From: Betaproteobacteria bacterium
GTDB lineage: Bacteria > Pseudomonadota > Gammaproteobacteria > Burkholderiales > Rhodocyclaceae
Assembly: GCA_016720065.1 (NCBI GenBank)
Contig: JADJXY010000001.1
Span: 393,501-457,500, forward strand
DNA: 64,000 bases
Direction of reading: 5' to 3'
A program made the translations under genes and the position numbers. The notes under the pieces were generated by a model. That model was not told the DNA's origin, made no database searches, and worked only from the letters and a program-made list of their open reading frames with translations. Positions 59,080 to 64,000 of this stretch are shown here, piece by piece; the first letter of the stretch is position 1; every line of letters starts with the position of its first letter.

Positions 59080-60279
59080 ATGATATGCGATGTCGAAGAT
59101 TCTCTGCACGTACTCAAAAGAGGGTGCGACGAGTTGCTCGTAGAAGCGCAGTTGATCGAAAGACTAAAGCTCGGGCGCCCCTTGAGGGTAAAGGCGGGAT
59201 TCGATCCGACTGCGCCGGATTTGCATCTTGGGCACACCGTGCTGATCAACAAGCTGAGGCATTTTCAGCAACTGGGGCACAAGGTGCTTTTCCTGATTGG
59301 GGATTTCACTGCGATGATCGGAGATCCAACTGGAAAGAACGCCACGCGCCCGGCTCTTAGCAAGGATCAGGTAGTCCAGAACGCGCTCACCTACCAAGAA
59401 CAAATATTCAGGATACTAGATCCCGAGGCAACTGAGGTTTGCTTTAATTCCAGTTGGTTTGACTCGCTTGGGGCCAGTGGGTTGATCAAACTGGCTGCCC
59501 AGCATACGGTGGCAAGGATGCTTGAGCGCGATGATTTCTCCAAGCGGTATGTTGGCGGGCAGCCTATTGCTATCCACGAGTTCCTCTATCCCCTGTGTCA
59601 GGGCTACGACTCTGTGGCGCTGCGGTCTGATGTCGAGTTGGGCGGGACGGATCAAAAATTCAATCTTCTGGTGGGTAGAGAATTGCAGAAGCACTACGGT
59701 CAACTGCCACAGTGCCTGCTGACAATGCCCCTCCTTGAGGGACTGGACGGCGTTAATAAAATGTCCAAGTCCCTTGGAAATTATATCGGCATAAATGAGC
59801 CGGCGCGTGAGATGTTTGGCAAGCTGATGTCTGTCTCAGACGAATTGATGTGGCGCTATTACGAGTTGCTGTCGTTTCGATCGGAGGCGGATATCGCGGG
59901 ACTCAGGGCAGAAGTTGCTGCCGGTCGAAATCCTCGGGATATTAAGATACTGCTCGCTCAGGAGATTGTTACCCGCTTCCATGGGTCTACGGCGGCGTTC
60001 TCTGCGCAGGAAGAGTTCGAAGCCCGATTCCGGAGAGGGGTCCTTCCAGAAGACATGCCCGCCATTATGCTGAACTGCGGGGACGAGCTTCCTATCGCGC
60101 AAGTTCTCAAACTGGCTGGCCTTACGACGAGCACATCTGAGTCCCTGCGAATGATCGATCAGGGAGGCGTGCGCGCGAACGGCGAGAAGGTTTCCGACAA
60201 AACTCTGAGTCTCATGCGGGGCGATGTTGTCGTATTACAGGTGGGGAAGCGGAAATTCGCGCGAGTGACTCTGAGCTAA
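59080..60279 (+). CDS. tyrS: Tyrosyl-tRNA synthetase
   Basis: 399 residues, class I synthetase of the TyrRS type common in betaproteobacteria: HIGH-like 'DPTAPDLHLGHTVL', 'KMSKSLGNYIG' and a C-terminal S4 RNA-binding domain (about 340-399, 'GGVRANGEKVSDKTLSL'). ATG 59080 lies 208 bp after erpA. Its stop touches IS debris, so any native terminator has been lost. Confidence 0.96.
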   Translation: MICDVEDSLHVLKRGCDELLVEAQLIERLKLGRPLRVKAGFDPTAPDLHLGHTVLINKLRHFQQLGHKVLFLIGDFTAMIGDPTGKNATRPALSKDQVVQNALTYQEQIFRILDPEATEVCFNSSWFDSLGASGLIKLAAQHTVARMLERDDFSKRYVGGQPIAIHEFLYPLCQGYDSVALRSDVELGGTDQKFNLLVGRELQKHYGQLPQCLLTMPLLEGLDGVNKMSKSLGNYIGINEPAREMFGKLMSVSDELMWRYYELLSFRSEADIAGLRAEVAAGRNPRDIKILLAQEIVTRFHGSTAAFSAQEEFEARFRRGVLPEDMPAIMLNCGDELPIAQVLKLAGLTTSTSESLRMIDQGGVRANGEKVSDKTLSLMRGDVVVLQVGKRKFARVTLS

Positions 60280-60418
60280 CTAGGGCACCTTCGCCGAGCA
60301 GGCGGCGCCAGCGGTACAGGCTCGCCGCACTGATCGCTTCCCGTCGGCAGAAGGCGGCAACGCCCAGGCCGCTGTCGTCAAATTTCGCCAACAAGGATCG
60401 CCACTCGTGGTGGCTCCG
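60279..60418 (-). pseudogene. IS66-type TnpA N-terminal fragment
   Basis: The minus strand reads 'HHEWRSLLAKFDDSGLGVAAF', 'CRREAISAASLYRWRRLL', a small helix-turn-helix protein like IS66 TnpA (IS66 OrfA). It is cut at the tyrS end and fused on the other side to an IS21 fragment. The family call is moderate because only about 45 codons remain. Confidence 0.6.
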
Positions 60419-60434
60419 CCGTGACCAGACCGGA

Positions 60435-60840
60435 GACGCCGAGATCCGGGGCGACCCCCGGCAGAGGCGAGAGCACCGCCCGCTCGACTTCGAAGCGACT
60501 GAGCGGCGCTTCGCCTGTGGTGCCGTGGCGACGCAGCCCGGCTTCCTCCATGACCCAGCGCTTCACTTGGGCGTTGAGGTCGGCGAGGTCACGGAATGCC
60601 TTCAAGGGCAGGAAATAGCCCTTCACGTACTTGACCCCGGAATCGACGATGCCCTTCTTCTGCGGGTCATGGGGCGGGCAGGGATCGATCTTGAAACCGT
60701 AGCCTTCGGCGCAGTCGGCGTAGGAGCGCTGCACTTCGGGATCGTTCTGGCAGGCCTTGATGATGGCGCACTTGGCGTTGTCGATGATGACCCGGGCCGG
60801 GACGCCAAAGAGCCACTCGAAGGCGCCGCGGTGGGGGTGT
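60435..60840 (-). pseudogene. IS21-family istA central fragment
   Basis: The minus strand encodes the middle of an IstA transposase: 'WLFGVPARVIIDNAKCAI' (second Asp region), 'CPPHDPQKKGIVDSGVKYVK' (catalytic Glu region altered to Asp in 'GIVDSG'), and 'SRFEVERAVLSPLPGVAPDLG'. N-terminus and C-terminus are missing. After 'APDLGV' the sequence changes to the IS66-like piece. The other end abuts the rrn promoter. Confidence 0.82.
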
Positions 60841-60867
60841 TGACCTGCCGTCAATGCTCCGTATAAT
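60840..60867 (+). promoter_or_regulatory. rrn operon P1 promoter
   Basis: TTGACC (60840-60845), 16-bp spacer, TATAAT (60862-60867), predicted start near 60875, about 275 nt before 16S. The GC-rich discriminator (GCGCACC) is typical for stringent control. The sequence upstream of the -35 box is IstA coding DNA, so there is no AT-rich UP element. Confidence 0.88.
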
Positions 60868-61008
60868 GCGCACCTTCTTCGCTTCCGAGCGGCGCTGCTG
60901 CGAGGGTCCGCAGATCCTCGTAAGTAAGAAGTTGGTTGTTGGAGTTGACTGGTAGTTTTAGGTGCTTCATAATTCCGCTTCTTCGCTGGTTGGTGGTTTT
61001 TCTGGCGA

Positions 61009-61022
61009 TGTTCTTTAAAAAT
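61009..61022 (+). promoter_or_regulatory. boxA antitermination site in the rrn leader
   Basis: TGTTCTTTAAAAAT closely matches the boxA consensus TGCTCTTTAACAAT. Confidence 0.82.
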
Positions 61023-61026
61023 TTGG

Positions 61027-61046
61027 ACAACCGATAGGTGTGGGTG
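61027..61046 (+). promoter_or_regulatory. 5' half of the 16S RNase III processing stem
   Basis: ACAACCGATAGGTGTGGGTG pairs, with one bulge, with 62705-62725 downstream of the 16S gene. This bracketing stem is the expected pre-16S RNase III substrate. Confidence 0.82.
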
Positions 61047-61147
61047 TCTTGATGCGAAGCGACGCGAGTCGCGAAAGTATTAAGGCAAATACACCGAGTA
61101 ATAGGTAGAGAAATCTACCGTCAGTGAATTTGCGAGTTTGTTGGATT

Positions 61148-62688
<1,541 letters not shown>

Positions 62689-62747
62689 GAGATAAGCATC
62701 CTGGCACCCACAACCTATCGGTTGTTCGAAGAACAGCACACAGACGA

Positions 62748-62824
62748 GGGTCTGTAGCTCAGTCGGTTAGAGCACCGTCTTGATAAGGCGGGGGTCGTTG
62801 GTTCGATTCCAACCAGACCCACCA
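62748..62824 (+). tRNA. ileT: tRNA-Ile (GAT)
   Basis: 77 nt including encoded CCA; 7-bp acceptor GGGTCTG/CAGACCC, anticodon GAT at 62782-62784, T-loop GGTTCGATTCC. In the 16S-23S spacer. Confidence 0.97.
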
Positions 62825-62997
62825 ACTGGCTTTCGCTAACCTGCGCGCTTCGGCGTTGTCGAGAGGCTTGTGTACATGAGTACGCGGCGCCGCTCTCTGG
62901 CTTGAATCGCTTGGTTATCGAAACCCAGTGAAACGTCTATCAAGGTTGCGGGGCTTTGAATAAGCAAGTAATGCGCGGCTTAGGCAAAGCACCGGGA

Positions 62998-63073
62998 GGG
63001 GGATTAGCTCAGCTGGGAGAGCACCTGCTTTGCAAGCAGGGGGTCGTCGGTTCGATCCCGTCATCCTCCACCA
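62998..63073 (+). tRNA. alaT: tRNA-Ala (TGC)
   Basis: 76 nt including encoded CCA; acceptor GGGGGAT/ATCCTCC with one G-U pair, anticodon TGC in CTTTGCAAG, T-arm CGGTTCGATCCCG. It follows tRNA-Ile after a 173-bp spacer without other features. Confidence 0.97.
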
Positions 63074-63140
63074 GAACCTAAAGCTAAGCACAGGCGTTGT
63101 GCTTAGCTTTGGCTTCTGGCCAAAAAGCTTAAATGCTGTT

Positions 63141-63154
63141 TGCTCTTTAACAAA
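63141..63154 (+). promoter_or_regulatory. boxA in the tRNA-Ala to 23S spacer
   Basis: TGCTCTTTAACAAA is almost a perfect boxA, expected ahead of 23S for processive antitermination. The remaining spacer up to 63300 shows no gene. Confidence 0.85.
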
Positions 63155-63300
63155 ACGGAAGAAGGTTGTATCACTCGTTGCCGACAAGAAGGCGAGTGGT
63201 ACGTGTGATTGCATCTGATATTGACGCTTACAGCTAGGCGTTGATATCGGCACAAATGAGTTGCCTATGGCCACTCTCGGGAGAGAGTTCAAGGTTATAG

Positions 63301-64000
<700 letters not shown>

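Noticed and set aside
58841..59083. 80-codon frame with two CxxC pairs between erpA and tyrS
   Set aside because: It starts inside erpA, runs through the erpA terminator, has no ribosome binding site and no clear family. Chance is more likely, although the CGMC/CPVC spacing resembles a zinc ribbon.

Overview
The window comes from a high-G+C betaproteobacterium, most likely of the Rhodocyclales. The evidence is an rrn operon at the right edge in the order 16S, tRNA-Ile, tRNA-Ala, 23S; 16S signatures such as 'GACGGGGACCCGCACAAGCGG' and 'CCTTACCTACCCTTGACATG'; and gene neighbourhoods such as rhodanese-grxC-secB-gpsA. No tool was run, so the placement rests on recalled signatures. Almost all of the sequence is chromosomal core. 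Accessory material is limited to two toxin/antitoxin-like pairs and IS debris near the right end.

Layout. 1-7.2 kb: ctpA and envC on the minus strand, an ArsR regulator, the rhodanese-grxC-secB-SH3-gpsA run (gpsA carries a frameshift), a UPF0175/DUF3368 toxin-antitoxin pair, a lipase-like hydrolase and trmL. 7.3-24.1 kb: a nearly complete MSHA-type type IV pilus locus with ATPase MshE, platform MshG, a prepilin-like protein, two tandem major-pilin-like genes, MshC/D/O/P minor pilins, an MshQ-like tip protein, then MshI, a PilN-like protein, MshJ/K/L/M/N. A PglL-type O-oligosaccharyltransferase lies convergent to mshN and may glycosylate the pilins. 25.9-35.7 kb: comF, bioB, bioC, msrPQ, an HDOD protein, a CBS protein, cytochrome c4, engB, hemB, slmA. 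35.1-40.7 kb, minus strand: HAD phosphatase, argB, nudB, a barstar/secreted barnase-like pair, aspS, a DUF502 protein, fmdB. 40.8-44.6 kb: pilD-pilC-pilB of a second, type IVa, pilus system; PilD is the only prepilin peptidase seen and probably also matures the MSHA pilins. 44.7-53.8 kb: corC-ypjD, ffh, a lytic transglycosylase, proS, rppH, a CBS protein, a CNP1-like protein, coq7, osmC. 55.3-60.3 kb: rplM-rpsI, argC, a DUF6776 protein, bactofilin, erpA, tyrS. 60.3-64 kb: IS debris butted against the rrn P1 promoter, then the rrn operon; the 23S gene is cut by the window end.

Less ordinary items: (a) a candidate minus-strand small RNA between engB and hemB, with three stacked hairpins, the last being a textbook intrinsic terminator that no annotated gene needs; (b) a second candidate small RNA at about 54.26-54.37 kb with promoter-like boxes, a CU-rich anti-Shine-Dalgarno loop and a strong terminator; (c) a roughly 150-bp almost pure G/C tract at 54 kb that looks like a sequencing or assembly artefact; (d) an IS21 element whose internal deletion joins istA to istB; (e) IS21/IS66 fragments ending at the -35 box of the rrn promoter. 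G+C is visibly lower from about 50 to 60 kb than in the first 40 kb.
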